A DNA stretch of 6,589 nucleotides from Treponema sp. (GCA_031259515.1 JAIRLK010000248.1:1-6589), one strand, 5' to 3'. Shown: positions 1 to 5,396, counted from the first letter of the stretch. Notes: a model not told the origin generated them from the sequence alone. Program-made: numbers and translations.

Positions 1-68
1 CCCCCCCCACCCCCCACCCCCCCCCCCCCCGGGGGGGCGCGCGCGCCCCCCCCCCCCCCCCCCCCCCC
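1..68. repeat. C/G homopolymer tract at the left edge
   Basis: Nearly uninterrupted C with two isolated A bases, a short G run and a GCGCGC stretch. It has the look of a sequencing or assembly artefact at a contig end rather than biological sequence, because composition changes abruptly to normal DNA at about position 69. Anything read across it (open frames of Pro/Gly/Ala codons on either strand) should be distrusted. Confidence 0.75.
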
Positions 69-152
69 ACCACGCGACTTCAGTCCGTGGACGGTTAAAA
101 ACCCTCCGGGCGCAGAGAAGTATGCTGCGAAATTAACGGAACGTATTTTCAC
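1..152 (-). CDS. Possible truncated leftward ORF, unrecognised
   Basis: On the minus strand a GTG at 152 (or the adjacent GTG at 155) opens a frame that stays open to the left edge. Only about 28 codons, beginning VKIRSVNFAAYFSAPGG, precede the homopolymer tract. In favour: a strong leftward promoter at 233-262, a leader of about 70 nt, and a GAGGA Shine-Dalgarno about 8 nt before the start. Against: no recognisable domain, mostly artefactual sequence, and an equally open plus-strand frame in the same bases that ends at a TAG at 184-186. It could instead be a structured non-coding transcript. I do not recognise a function. Confidence 0.25.
   Translation of the reverse strand, partial: MKIRSVNFAAYFSAPGGFLTVHGLKSRGGGGGGGGGARAPPGGGGVGGGG
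70..90. other. Bulged hairpin resembling an IS200/IS605-type end
   Basis: CCACG (70-74), bulged C (75), GAC (76-78), loop TTCA (79-82), GTC (83-85), CGTGG (86-90) form an 8-bp stem with one bulge. From memory, this resembles the subterminal hairpin at the right end of IS200/IS605-type elements that carry tnpB. No tnpB or tnpA is visible, since everything to the left is homopolymer. The assignment is therefore a guess based on resemblance; the same bases also fall inside a possible coding frame. Confidence 0.3.
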
Positions 153-160
153 CACTTATT

Positions 161-202
161 TCCTCACCTGGGACTTGCGTCCCTAGGACTTTCATCAAGT
201 CC
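161..202 (-). promoter_or_regulatory. Tandem hairpins in the leftward leader
   Basis: Read on the minus strand, two hairpins sit 2 nt apart. The first is GGACTT (202-197), loop GATGA, AAGTCC (191-186). The second is GGGAC (183-179), a GCAA tetraloop of the GNRA type, GTCCC (174-170). The Shine-Dalgarno-like GAGGA follows at about 166-162. A second AAGTCC (176-171) could also pair with GGACTT (202-197), so an alternative fold exists. No known riboswitch class is recognised. Confidence 0.4.
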
Positions 203-232
203 GTACAAGTCTATAAAACGTAAGCCGAGATC

Positions 233-262
233 ATTCTATCTGAAAGCTCTACTTTTTGTCAA
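233..262 (-). promoter_or_regulatory. Strong sigma-70-type promoter reading left
   Basis: On the minus strand a perfect TTGACA (262-257) is followed by an 18-nt spacer and TAGAAT (238-233, five of six matches to TATAAT). The predicted start of transcription is near 226. The transcript would run left through the tandem hairpins toward the left edge. The 19-bp repeat (281-299) lies 42 bp upstream of the -10 box. Confidence 0.65.
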
Positions 263-280
263 GTCAAAACTTTTTAAATT

Positions 281-299
281 CAGGATAAACGCATAGAAT
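281..299 (-). repeat. 19-bp motif, copy 1
   Basis: On the minus strand it reads ATTCTATGCGTTTATCCTG. It is identical base for base to the copy at 4420-4438 and 17 of 19 identical to the copy at 4544-4562 (plus strand). It lies upstream of the leftward promoter, with 42 bp between it and the -10 box. It is a candidate regulator binding site or a dispersed repeat. Confidence 0.8.
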
Positions 300-375
300 T
301 AAGATGAATGAGGCAGGAGCAGGTTCCGAATGGCTTGGGCATTGAGCAACTTGAAAATGGTCTCAAGGTGCCGCT

Positions 376-406
376 CAAAACTCAGTTAGTGGCAAACTGA
401 GTTTTG
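376..406. terminator. Perfect 12-bp inverted repeat, possible bidirectional terminator
   Basis: CAAAACTCAGTT (376-387) and AACTGAGTTTTG (395-406) are exact reverse complements around a 7-nt loop (AGTGGCA). The flanking GCC/GGC (372-374 region and 408-411) can extend the stem after an internal mismatch. The AAAA…TTTT edges give a short U-tract on either strand, as in bidirectional intrinsic terminators. However, it lies between two promoters that point away from each other, where a terminator is not obviously needed. It could also be the end of a decayed mobile element. Confidence 0.45.
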
Positions 407-465
407 CTGGCTCCGGGGATGAAAACCGCCGCGTGTCCACCTCGTCATTTTTATTTTTTCGATTC

Positions 466-494
466 TTGACAAACCACCGTAACCGGGCAATAGT
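466..494 (+). promoter_or_regulatory. rpoN promoter (sigma-70 type)
   Basis: A perfect TTGACA at 466-471, a 17-nt spacer and AATAGT at 489-494 (four of six matches). Transcription would begin near 501-502, giving a leader of about 45 nt before the GTG at 546. A 6-bp inverted repeat, ACCACC (473-478) and GGTGGT (499-504), brackets the -10 box and the start of transcription, so a repressor site is possible. Confidence 0.6.
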
Positions 495-532
495 TTTAGG
501 TGGTAATTGAATAGCTTTCAGTCGTAAATACA

Positions 533-538
533 GAGGGG
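533..538 (+). promoter_or_regulatory. rpoN ribosome binding site
   Basis: GAGGGG lies 7 nt before the GTG at 546. It supports this GTG as the start, in agreement with the family's usual N-terminus. Confidence 0.6.
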
Positions 539-545
539 TTTTTCC

Positions 546-1928
546 GTGCAGTTGCAGCGTCCGGCGTTTATTCAGGAGCAGCGATTAAAGATGAGTCCTC
601 AACTCTATCAGTCTATCAAGATGATGGAGCTGCCCATGATGGATTTGCGGGAAAAAATTGAAGAGGAACTGGAGCGGAATCCGGCGCTGGAAGTGATGGA
701 GGATCATTCCACCGTATCCCTGGACGGGGCTTATACCCCCCCCAAGGAAGAAGACGCCTACTTTGAGGTTACTTCCGACTCGGGCTTTGTCCGCCGGGGC
801 GGGAACGAGGCGATGGAGGAACAGTACAAGTTTATTGAAGGAGCTTTGTCCAGGCCGGAGACGCTTCAGGAGCATCTGCTCTGGAGCCTGCGGCTGGAAC
901 CGGCGGACGAGGAGATCCGGCGGATCGGGGAACTGCTGATTCAAAACTTGGATTCCGATGGGTTCCATAAGGAGCCTGTGGACTTGCTTCTTAAAGGGGA
1001 GGATCCGGGGAAGATCGGCGCAGCTCTGAGGTTGGTGCAGTCCCTGGATCCGCCGGGGTCCTGTACGACGGGTTTCCGCGAATCCCTTTTGGTACAGACC
1101 CGGCTTTTGACGGACGCGCCGCCGGGGATGGAAGAAGCCTTGGATTATCTGGAGCTTCTTGAAAAGGGGAAGTTCGCCGAGGTTGCCAAAAAATTGGGGC
1201 GCAGCCAGGAAGAAATCGGCGTTATTCTGGAGCGGATTCGGGAGCTTTCGCCCTTTCCGGGGCGGCGGTTCGATTCCGCTGACACCCGGTATGTGGTCCC
1301 GGACCTACAGGTTATCAGGAAAGAGGAGGAATTCGCCATCATTTTAAATGAAGAGGAAATTCCGGTCCTGGGGATCAACCCCTTCTTCATGAAGATTTCC
1401 GATAAAAAAGACGAGAACCGGAAAAACACCGATGCGGCCGGTAAAGAGGTCAGGGACTTTGCCAAAGAAAACATCAAAGAGGCCCGGTGGTTCATTCAGT
1501 CTATCAATCAGCGCAACCATACCTTGTTGCGGGTTTCCCGGGCCATCGTGGAATTTCAGCGGCCATTTTTTGTGAACGGGCCCAAATACCTGGAGCCGCT
1601 TACCTTGCGGGATATAGCCCAGGAGTTGGGGGTCCACGAGACGACGGTGTCCCGGACGGCCAACGGCAAGTACATGCAGACCGAATGGGGTATCTTCGAG
1701 GTGCGTTATTTTTTTACCAATTCAATTTCCAGGACGGGATCCGGCGGGTCCCGGTATTCCAAGGAAGGCGTCAAGGAAATAATCCGGGAACTTATCTCCG
1801 GGGAAGAGCGGCGCATTCCGGATCAAGAGATCACCGATCTGCTTGCCAAGCGGGGAATTTCTATCGCCAGACGGACAGTCGCAAAATACCGGAGTGAACT
1901 GCATCTGGGTTCATCATATTCACGATGA
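546..1928 (+). CDS. rpoN: RNA polymerase sigma-54 factor RpoN
   Basis: This alternative sigma factor directs core RNA polymerase to -24/-12 promoters and needs an ATP-driven enhancer-binding activator. All three regions are visible in 460 residues. The N-terminal activator-interaction region (about 1-50) carries LKMSPQLYQSIKMMELP and the EEELERNPALE helix. An acidic, variable linker follows. The core-binding domain (about 90-290) includes LDPPG at 167-171, followed by the unusual SCTTGF where VGAR-type residues are common. The DNA-binding part has the helix-turn-helix LRDIAQELGVHETTVSR (354-370) and the RpoN box ARRTVAKYR (441-449), which reads the -24 element. The start is GTG with a good Shine-Dalgarno. 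It has its own promoter and terminator. No activator gene is in the window, so its regulon is unknown. Confidence 0.97.
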   Translation: MQLQRPAFIQEQRLKMSPQLYQSIKMMELPMMDLREKIEEELERNPALEVMEDHSTVSLDGAYTPPKEEDAYFEVTSDSGFVRRGGNEAMEEQYKFIEGALSRPETLQEHLLWSLRLEPADEEIRRIGELLIQNLDSDGFHKEPVDLLLKGEDPGKIGAALRLVQSLDPPGSCTTGFRESLLVQTRLLTDAPPGMEEALDYLELLEKGKFAEVAKKLGRSQEEIGVILERIRELSPFPGRRFDSADTRYVVPDLQVIRKEEEFAIILNEEEIPVLGINPFFMKISDKKDENRKNTDAAGKEVRDFAKENIKEARWFIQSINQRNHTLLRVSRAIVEFQRPFFVNGPKYLEPLTLRDIAQELGVHETTVSRTANGKYMQTEWGIFEVRYFFTNSISRTGSGGSRYSKEGVKEIIRELISGEERRIPDQEITDLLAKRGISIARRTVAKYRSELHLGSSYSR

Positions 1929-1931
1929 ACC

Positions 1932-1945
1932 GGCTCAAATGAGCC
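1932..1945 (+). other. Small hairpin just after rpoN
   Basis: GGCTC (1932-1936), loop AAAT, GAGCC (1941-1945), starting 4 nt after the rpoN stop and directly before the intrinsic terminator. It may protect the 3' end of the message or assist termination. Confidence 0.4.
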
Positions 1946-1952
1946 TGCCTCC

Positions 1953-1975
1953 CGGAGCTCGGACCTCCGTTTTTT
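1953..1975 (+). terminator. Intrinsic terminator of rpoN
   Basis: CGGAG (1953-1957), a 7-nt loop and CTCCG (1965-1969), followed at once by six T residues (1970-1975). It is short but has the right form and position, 25 nt after the rpoN stop. It suggests that hpf is transcribed mainly from its own promoter. Confidence 0.65.
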
Positions 1976-2001
1976 GCGATTTCTGCCGGCGGTGTTAAAA
2001 T
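1974..2001 (+). promoter_or_regulatory. Probable hpf promoter
   Basis: TTGCGA (1974-1979, four of six), a 16-nt spacer and TAAAAT (1996-2001, five of six). The -35 overlaps the T-tract of the rpoN terminator. The predicted start is near 2008, leaving a leader of about 34 nt. No -24/-12 sigma-54 promoter was seen here by eye. Confidence 0.5.
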
Positions 2002-2012
2002 ATTTTTTCATG

Positions 2013-2041
2013 TGCGGGGGCTGCCGCATTCAGGAGGTAGT
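2013..2041 (+). promoter_or_regulatory. hpf leader hairpin and ribosome binding site
   Basis: TGCGG (2013-2017) and CCGCA (2024-2028) form a 5-bp GC-rich stem that ends 3 nt before the strong Shine-Dalgarno AGGAGG (2032-2037). The Shine-Dalgarno lies 4 nt before ATG 2042. This fixes 2042 as the start over the in-frame upstream ATG at 2012, which lies inside the leader and has no Shine-Dalgarno. Confidence 0.6.
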
Positions 2042-2368
2042 ATGAATACTGAAATCAAAGCCGTGCATTTTACCTTGAGGGACGATGCCAGGGAGTATCT
2101 GGATCGGAAGATTACGCGAATTCACAATGCCGAAAATATGATCATTGATCTCCTTTTTACCCTGACAAAAGACAAGAATTTTTCCGCCGAGGCGACGGTA
2201 AACTTCCGCTGGGGGGTATCCATACATGTGAAAGAGGATGATTTTGAGCTGACTCCCGCCATTGATAAGATGATGGATAAGCTGGATGCGAAGATAACCA
2301 AGGAAAAAGAAAAAGCCAAAGAGATAGCGAAGAAGGAAGCCGCTTCGGAGAAACGTAAAAGCGAATAA
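2042..2368 (+). CDS. hpf: Ribosome hibernation promoting factor, short HPF/YfiA family
   Basis: A 108-residue protein of the S30AE family, which binds the decoding centre of the 30S subunit and keeps idle ribosomes intact during slow growth. The N-terminus (NTEIKAVHFTLRDDAREYLDRKI), the central strand segment AEATVNFRWGVSIHVKEDD and the helix AIDKMMDKLDAKITK follow the family's beta-alpha-beta-beta-beta-alpha pattern. It has the length of short HPF or YfiA and lacks the C-terminal dimerisation domain of long HPF. The last 25 or so residues are a charged Lys/Glu/Ala-rich tail, probably a helix reaching into the ribosome or simply disordered. Placement directly after rpoN is a classic pairing in many bacteria. 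The gene has its own likely promoter and a strong Shine-Dalgarno, and it converges with uvrC, with only 10 bp between the stop codons. Confidence 0.93.
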   Translation: MNTEIKAVHFTLRDDAREYLDRKITRIHNAENMIIDLLFTLTKDKNFSAEATVNFRWGVSIHVKEDDFELTPAIDKMMDKLDAKITKEKEKAKEIAKKEAASEKRKSE

Positions 2369-2369
2369 C

Positions 2370-2386
2370 CGGAACGATTTATTCCG
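2370..2386. terminator. Weak hairpin between hpf and uvrC ends
   Basis: CGGAA (2370-2374), a 7-nt loop and TTCCG (2382-2386) lie at the junction of the two convergent genes, overlapping the uvrC stop codon. There is no clear T-tract on either strand, so a role as bidirectional terminator is only possible. Confidence 0.3.
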
Positions 2387-4376
2387 CGTCGTAGTCCGCT
2401 TCGGCTTCGGCGGCCAGGGCGATGCCGGTTTCGGCGCTTAGGGAGTTGAGATTCCCGTAGAGGCCGTTGCCGGCTGCGTCCCCGCCGGCCTTCTTTGGGG
2501 CGGAACGACCCGCACCCCGGGCAAAGCGTTTTTTTGCGGCTTCCCGATCCTCCAGGGCTAGTTTGGCGGCGGCCCGGACGGCCCGGGCGGAGGTTTCGCT
2601 CAGGCGGCAGCTTTCGGCCAGGGCTTCGGGAGCGGCGGCGGCCAGGGCCTCAAGGCTGCCGTAGGCTTTCATAAGGGCGGCGGCTCGTTTGGGGCCTATG
2701 CCCTCCACGGACTCCAGGACCGGGAAAGCCAGATCCTTGGAACGGAGCCGCTGGTTGAGGGATGTGGCGAAACGGTGGGTCTCGTCTCGGACAAACTGGA
2801 GAACCTTAAGGGCTTCGGAACGTTTGGAAAGGCGTACCGGTTCCCTCGTGTAGGGGAGCCAGAGTTCCTCATCCCGTTTGGCCAGGCCCACGAGTCCGCT
2901 GTTCATGCCCAGCTCATCGAATACTCCCTTGGCGGCGTTCACCTGGCCTATGCCGCCGTCTATGAGTACCAAATCCGGCAGTTCTTTACCCTCCCGGATG
3001 AGCCGGGAATAGCGGCGGCGTACGGCTTCCCGCATAGCGGCAAAGTCGTCTACCACTCCCACCACGGTGCGGAGCTTGAAGCTGCGGTAGTTCTTCCGGT
3101 CCGGGACCCCGTTCTTAAAGGAGATGAGGGAAGCCGCCGGATGTTTCCCGTCCAGTTGGGCTATGTCGAAGCCTTCAATCCGTTCGGGTCTGGTTTTGAG
3201 CCCCAAGACTTGAGCCAACTCGTCCAGGGCGGGACCCGCCCCCCGTTCCTTGAGCCGCCGTCTCAGGTCATCCAGGGCGTTCTGCCGGGCCATGGCCAGA
3301 ACCGCTTCGTGGCGCTTTTCGTCCGGCGGAAGCAGTTCCGGCTCATAGCCGAACTGTTCCCGGAACCAGCGGAGAAGGGAAGCGTCCGGGGAGGCCGCGC
3401 CCAAAGCCAGATAGATTCGCGGCGGGGGAGGGCGATCCGGGGCGTAGTAGGAAGCGGCGAAAGTCTCCAGAGATTCGGACTCGCCGGCGGCGGAACGGGT
3501 GCGGAACAGTTCCCGTCCGGTCATCTTGCCGCCCCGCATGGAGAAGACCGTAAAGGTAGCCAGGATGCCTTCCGCAGCCCAGGCAATGTAGTCCCGGCCT
3601 TCGGGATCAAAGTCCACCACGGTGATGCCCCCGGAAAGCTGTTCTATGGCTTTAATGGCGTTTCTGAGCTGGGCGGCCCGCTCAAATTTCAATTCCGCCG
3701 CAGCCTCGTGCATCCGTTCGGTGAGTTCTATGATGAGGGATTCGGTTTCTCCAGCCAGAAGCGTTTCCACCCGCTTAATATGGCGGCCGTATTCTTCGGC
3801 GTTGATCTTGCCGCAGCAGGGGGCGGTGCAGCGGCCTATGTGGTAATACATGCAGGGAACCTGGCTGCCGGCGCCGCCCTTCCGCCGTGCGGGAAGGCGG
3901 CGGCACTTCCTCAAAGGAAAGAGCTTGTCGATGAAGTCCAGCATAGTGTCCACTGCGGGGACGTTGGGGAAGGGGCCGAAATACCGGGACCCGTCCTCTA
4001 CGATATGCCGGGTCCTGAACACCCGGGGGAATTCCCCGGCGGTAACGCGGATCACCGGGTAGGTCTTGCCGTCCTTCAGGTTAATGTTGTACCGGGGGCT
4101 GTGCTGTTTGATGAGGGTGTTTTCCAGGATCAGGGCTTCGTATTCGTTGGCTACAATGATGGTCTCTATGGCCTGGACATGACGCATCAGGGTGGCGGTC
4201 TTAACGTCTTTGCCGCCGGAAAAATAAGAGTTCAGCCGGTTTTTGAGCATCTTCGCCTTCCCCACGTAGATGATCCGGTTCTCGCTGTCCCGCATGATGT
4301 ATACCCCCGGTTCCCGGGGCGCGTCGCCGGCTGCGGCTTTAAGGGAAGCCCAGGTATCGGAAAGCCCTGTATCCAT
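2379..4376 (-). CDS. uvrC: Excinuclease ABC subunit C (UvrC)
   Basis: The dual nuclease of nucleotide excision repair, which cuts both sides of a UvrB-marked lesion. From ATG 4376 it has 665 residues. The GIY-YIG nuclease is at about 22-100 (GVY 24-26, YVG 37-39, R47, E85). The Cys patch C158, C175, C183, C187 matches the 4Fe-4S ligands known in the family, with an extra C188. A UVR domain that contacts UvrB is at about 211-246. The RNase H-like nuclease has likely catalytic D404 (GFDIAQ), D473 (LIDGG) and H534 (THRFA). A helix-hairpin-helix follows (GIGPKRAAALM). The last 57 or so residues form an unusual tail, basic and then acidic. An in-frame ATG at 4433 was not chosen because it lies inside the 19-bp repeat, upstream of the -10 box, and the GIY-YIG domain starts well after 4376. 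There is no Shine-Dalgarno; the message is probably leaderless. Confidence 0.96.
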   Translation of the reverse strand: MDTGLSDTWASLKAAAGDAPREPGVYIMRDSENRIIYVGKAKMLKNRLNSYFSGGKDVKTATLMRHVQAIETIIVANEYEALILENTLIKQHSPRYNINLKDGKTYPVIRVTAGEFPRVFRTRHIVEDGSRYFGPFPNVPAVDTMLDFIDKLFPLRKCRRLPARRKGGAGSQVPCMYYHIGRCTAPCCGKINAEEYGRHIKRVETLLAGETESLIIELTERMHEAAAELKFERAAQLRNAIKAIEQLSGGITVVDFDPEGRDYIAWAAEGILATFTVFSMRGGKMTGRELFRTRSAAGESESLETFAASYYAPDRPPPPRIYLALGAASPDASLLRWFREQFGYEPELLPPDEKRHEAVLAMARQNALDDLRRRLKERGAGPALDELAQVLGLKTRPERIEGFDIAQLDGKHPAASLISFKNGVPDRKNYRSFKLRTVVGVVDDFAAMREAVRRRYSRLIREGKELPDLVLIDGGIGQVNAAKGVFDELGMNSGLVGLAKRDEELWLPYTREPVRLSKRSEALKVLQFVRDETHRFATSLNQRLRSKDLAFPVLESVEGIGPKRAAALMKAYGSLEALAAAAPEALAESCRLSETSARAVRAAAKLALEDREAAKKRFARGAGRSAPKKAGGDAAGNGLYGNLNSLSAETGIALAAEAEADYDAE

Positions 4377-4382
4377 AGCGAA

Positions 4383-4388
4383 AGTATA
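4383..4388 (-). promoter_or_regulatory. uvrC -10 box, leaderless start
   Basis: On the minus strand TATACT (4388-4383, five of six) ends 6 nt before ATG 4376, so transcription should begin at or within a base or two of the start codon. The best -35 candidates at the right spacing, such as TTCATC (4411-4406), are weak, which suggests help from a bound activator. The 19-bp motif copy 2 lies 31 bp upstream. Confidence 0.5.
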
Positions 4389-4419
4389 CTGTTTTTTGCT
4401 TTGATGATGAATAACCCGC

Positions 4420-4438
4420 CAGGATAAACGCATAGAAT
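4420..4438 (-). repeat. 19-bp motif, copy 2 (upstream of uvrC)
   Basis: On the minus strand it reads ATTCTATGCGTTTATCCTG, identical to the copy at 281-299. It ends 31 bp before the uvrC -10 box and points the same way relative to the gene. Together with copy 3 it forms an inverted repeat bounding 4420-4562. Confidence 0.8.
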
Positions 4439-4543
4439 CTTTTTAGAGGGCGTTCAGCGGAAAATTAGCCCTTGAATCGGCCTCTATCCAGGGCGTTAGC
4501 TCCCTTTTCGCCGGCTTCATCCCCTGAATCAGACCTCATATTT
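4439..4543. other. Spacer between the inverted 19-bp motifs
   Basis: 105 bp with no gene. It contains an imperfect direct repeat, AGGGCGTTCAGC (4447-4458) and AGGGCGTTAGC (4490-4500), and short complementary arms (AGAGG 4445-4449 with CCTCT 4481-4485; CAGGG with CCCTG; GGCG with CGCC). These could fold but do not make a convincing terminator or known RNA. Confidence 0.4.
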
Positions 4544-4562
4544 TTTCTATGGGTTTATCCTG
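4544..4562 (+). repeat. 19-bp motif, copy 3 (upstream of the DeoR-family gene)
   Basis: Reads TTTCTATGGGTTTATCCTG, differing from copies 1 and 2 at the first and ninth bases. It ends 41 bp before the -10 box of the DeoR-family gene and points toward that gene, opposite to copy 2. Confidence 0.75.
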
Positions 4563-4580
4563 AGAGGTTACGGACTTTCC

Positions 4581-4609
4581 TTGTCCAACCTCCTAAAAAA
4601 TGCTATGCT
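4581..4609 (+). promoter_or_regulatory. Promoter of the DeoR-family gene
   Basis: TTGTCC (4581-4586, four of six), a 17-nt spacer and TATGCT (4604-4609, four of six). The -10 box ends 11 nt before ATG 4621, so the predicted leader is only about 5 nt and contains no Shine-Dalgarno. Confidence 0.55.
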
Positions 4610-4620
4610 AAAAACGAAAT

Positions 4621-5382
4621 ATGACAGACAAACAGGCGGAACGGCAAAAAAAAATACTGGAAATTGTCAGCCAGGTTAACCGTATAGAAGTCGCAAAGCT
4701 GGCGGAGATGGTAGGCGTTTCCAAAGTTACCCTGCGCTCAGATCTGGACCAGCTTGAGGAAAAGGGGATCATCGGGCATGAAAAGGGAGAGGTTTTTCCC
4801 GGCTCCAGTGATGATATTAACAACCGGCTAACTTACCATTATGACACCAAACGCAAAATAGCCCAGGCCGCCTCCACGCTGGTACAGGACGGGGAAGCGG
4901 TGATGATTGAATCCGGCTCCTGCTGCGCGATTTTGGCGGAAGCGTTGACCGTAAACCGGCGAGAAATACGGATTATCACCAATTCCGCCTTTATCGCGGC
5001 CTATATCCGGCGGCTGCCCCAGGCAAGAATCGTGTTGTTGGGGGGTGATTATCAAAACGACGCCCAAGTGATGGTCGGCCCCATCGCCCGCCTGTGCGCC
5101 CAAGGCTTTACCGTAGACAAGCTCTTTATCGGGACGGACGGATTTTCGGAAAACGGGTTTACTGGCAAGGATCATCTGCGGGCCGAGACCGTACGGGATA
5201 TGGCGAAACAGGCAAGAGAGGTGATTATTCTTACCGAATCGGAAAAGTTTTCCAAGCGGGGATTCGCGCCGCTTCTTCCGTTACACGCGGTCAATACGGT
5301 TATTACGGACAGCGCCATCCCCGCCGGGGCCGAAGCGCGCCTTGCGGAAAAGGGTGTAAAGGTGTATAAAATACCGTTGTAA
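4621..5382 (+). CDS. DeoR-family transcriptional regulator
   Basis: A 253-residue DNA-binding regulator, normally a repressor released by a sugar-phosphate or similar metabolite. The N-terminal winged helix-turn-helix is at about 6-60 (ERQKKILEIVSQ, VAKLAEMVGVSKVTLRSDLDQLE; recognition helix about 34-45). The C-terminal DeoR effector domain, related to sugar-phosphate isomerases, is at about 75-235. Its usual phosphate-binding stations are ESGSCC (97-102, normally D-x-G-x-T-like), TNS (120-122), LGG (140-142), GTDGF (171-175) and AET (188-190). The stretch usually near L(S/T)D-x-SKF reads TESEKF. Length is typical of the family. The start fits the family N-terminus but has almost no leader. 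The neighbouring activase and sugar-binding protein are plausible targets, though the effector cannot be told from sequence. It converges with the activase gene, with 13 bp between stop codons. Confidence 0.92.
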   Translation: MTDKQAERQKKILEIVSQVNRIEVAKLAEMVGVSKVTLRSDLDQLEEKGIIGHEKGEVFPGSSDDINNRLTYHYDTKRKIAQAASTLVQDGEAVMIESGSCCAILAEALTVNRREIRIITNSAFIAAYIRRLPQARIVLLGGDYQNDAQVMVGPIARLCAQGFTVDKLFIGTDGFSENGFTGKDHLRAETVRDMAKQAREVIILTESEKFSKRGFAPLLPLHAVNTVITDSAIPAGAEARLAEKGVKVYKIPL

Positions 5383-5383
5383 C

Positions 5384-5396
5384 GGCGTTCTCCGCC
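5384..5396. terminator. Small hairpin between convergent stop codons
   Basis: GGCG (5384-5387), loop TTCTC, CGCC (5393-5396), followed by a run of eight A on the plus strand. The A-run lies on the wrong side to give a U-tract after the stem in either transcript, so it is not a canonical terminator, although it sits where one would be expected. Confidence 0.25.

Larger units (their letters stand above)
69..465. other. Gene-poor region left of rpoN
   Basis: Apart from the uncertain truncated leftward frame, the leftward promoter, one 19-bp repeat and the 12-bp hairpin, no gene is supported here. Between 300 and 375 a minus-strand frame of roughly 28 codons after a TAA reads plausibly as protein (…ETIFKLLNAQAIRNLLLP…), but it has no start signals and cannot be assigned. 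It may be a gene remnant. Confidence 0.4.

Noticed and set aside
1..186. Plus-strand coding tail ending at the TAG at 184-186 (…TERIFTTYFLTWDLRP)
   Set aside because: It has no start, no recognisable family and no upstream context apart from the homopolymer. The minus strand of the same bases has better expression signals. It cannot be excluded but is not supported enough to list as a gene.
170..202. c-di-GMP (GEMM-I) riboswitch, suggested by GGGACGCAA on the minus strand
   Set aside because: Only a short stretch resembles the conserved GGGACGCAAAGCC segment. The partner GGGCAAACC half and the second helix are missing, and GCAA here is simply the loop of a hairpin.
186..202. Hammerhead ribozyme core, suggested by TTGATGAAAG on the minus strand
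   Set aside because: The essential C of CUGAUGA is replaced by U and the GAAA box and stem III are not in place.
2012..2041. hpf starting at ATG 2012
   Set aside because: The bases encode the leader hairpin and Shine-Dalgarno of the true start at 2042. The extra residues (MRGLPHSGGS) are not part of the family.
2775..4427. A 550-codon open frame on the plus strand, antisense to uvrC
   Set aside because: It lies wholly opposite uvrC, has no recognisable domain or Shine-Dalgarno, and is the expected shadow of a GC-rich gene with few A/T third positions. uvrC itself is unmistakable.
4377..4433. uvrC starting at the upstream in-frame ATG 4433
   Set aside because: That ATG lies within the 19-bp repeat and upstream of the -10 box at 4383-4388. 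The added 19 residues do not resemble UvrC.
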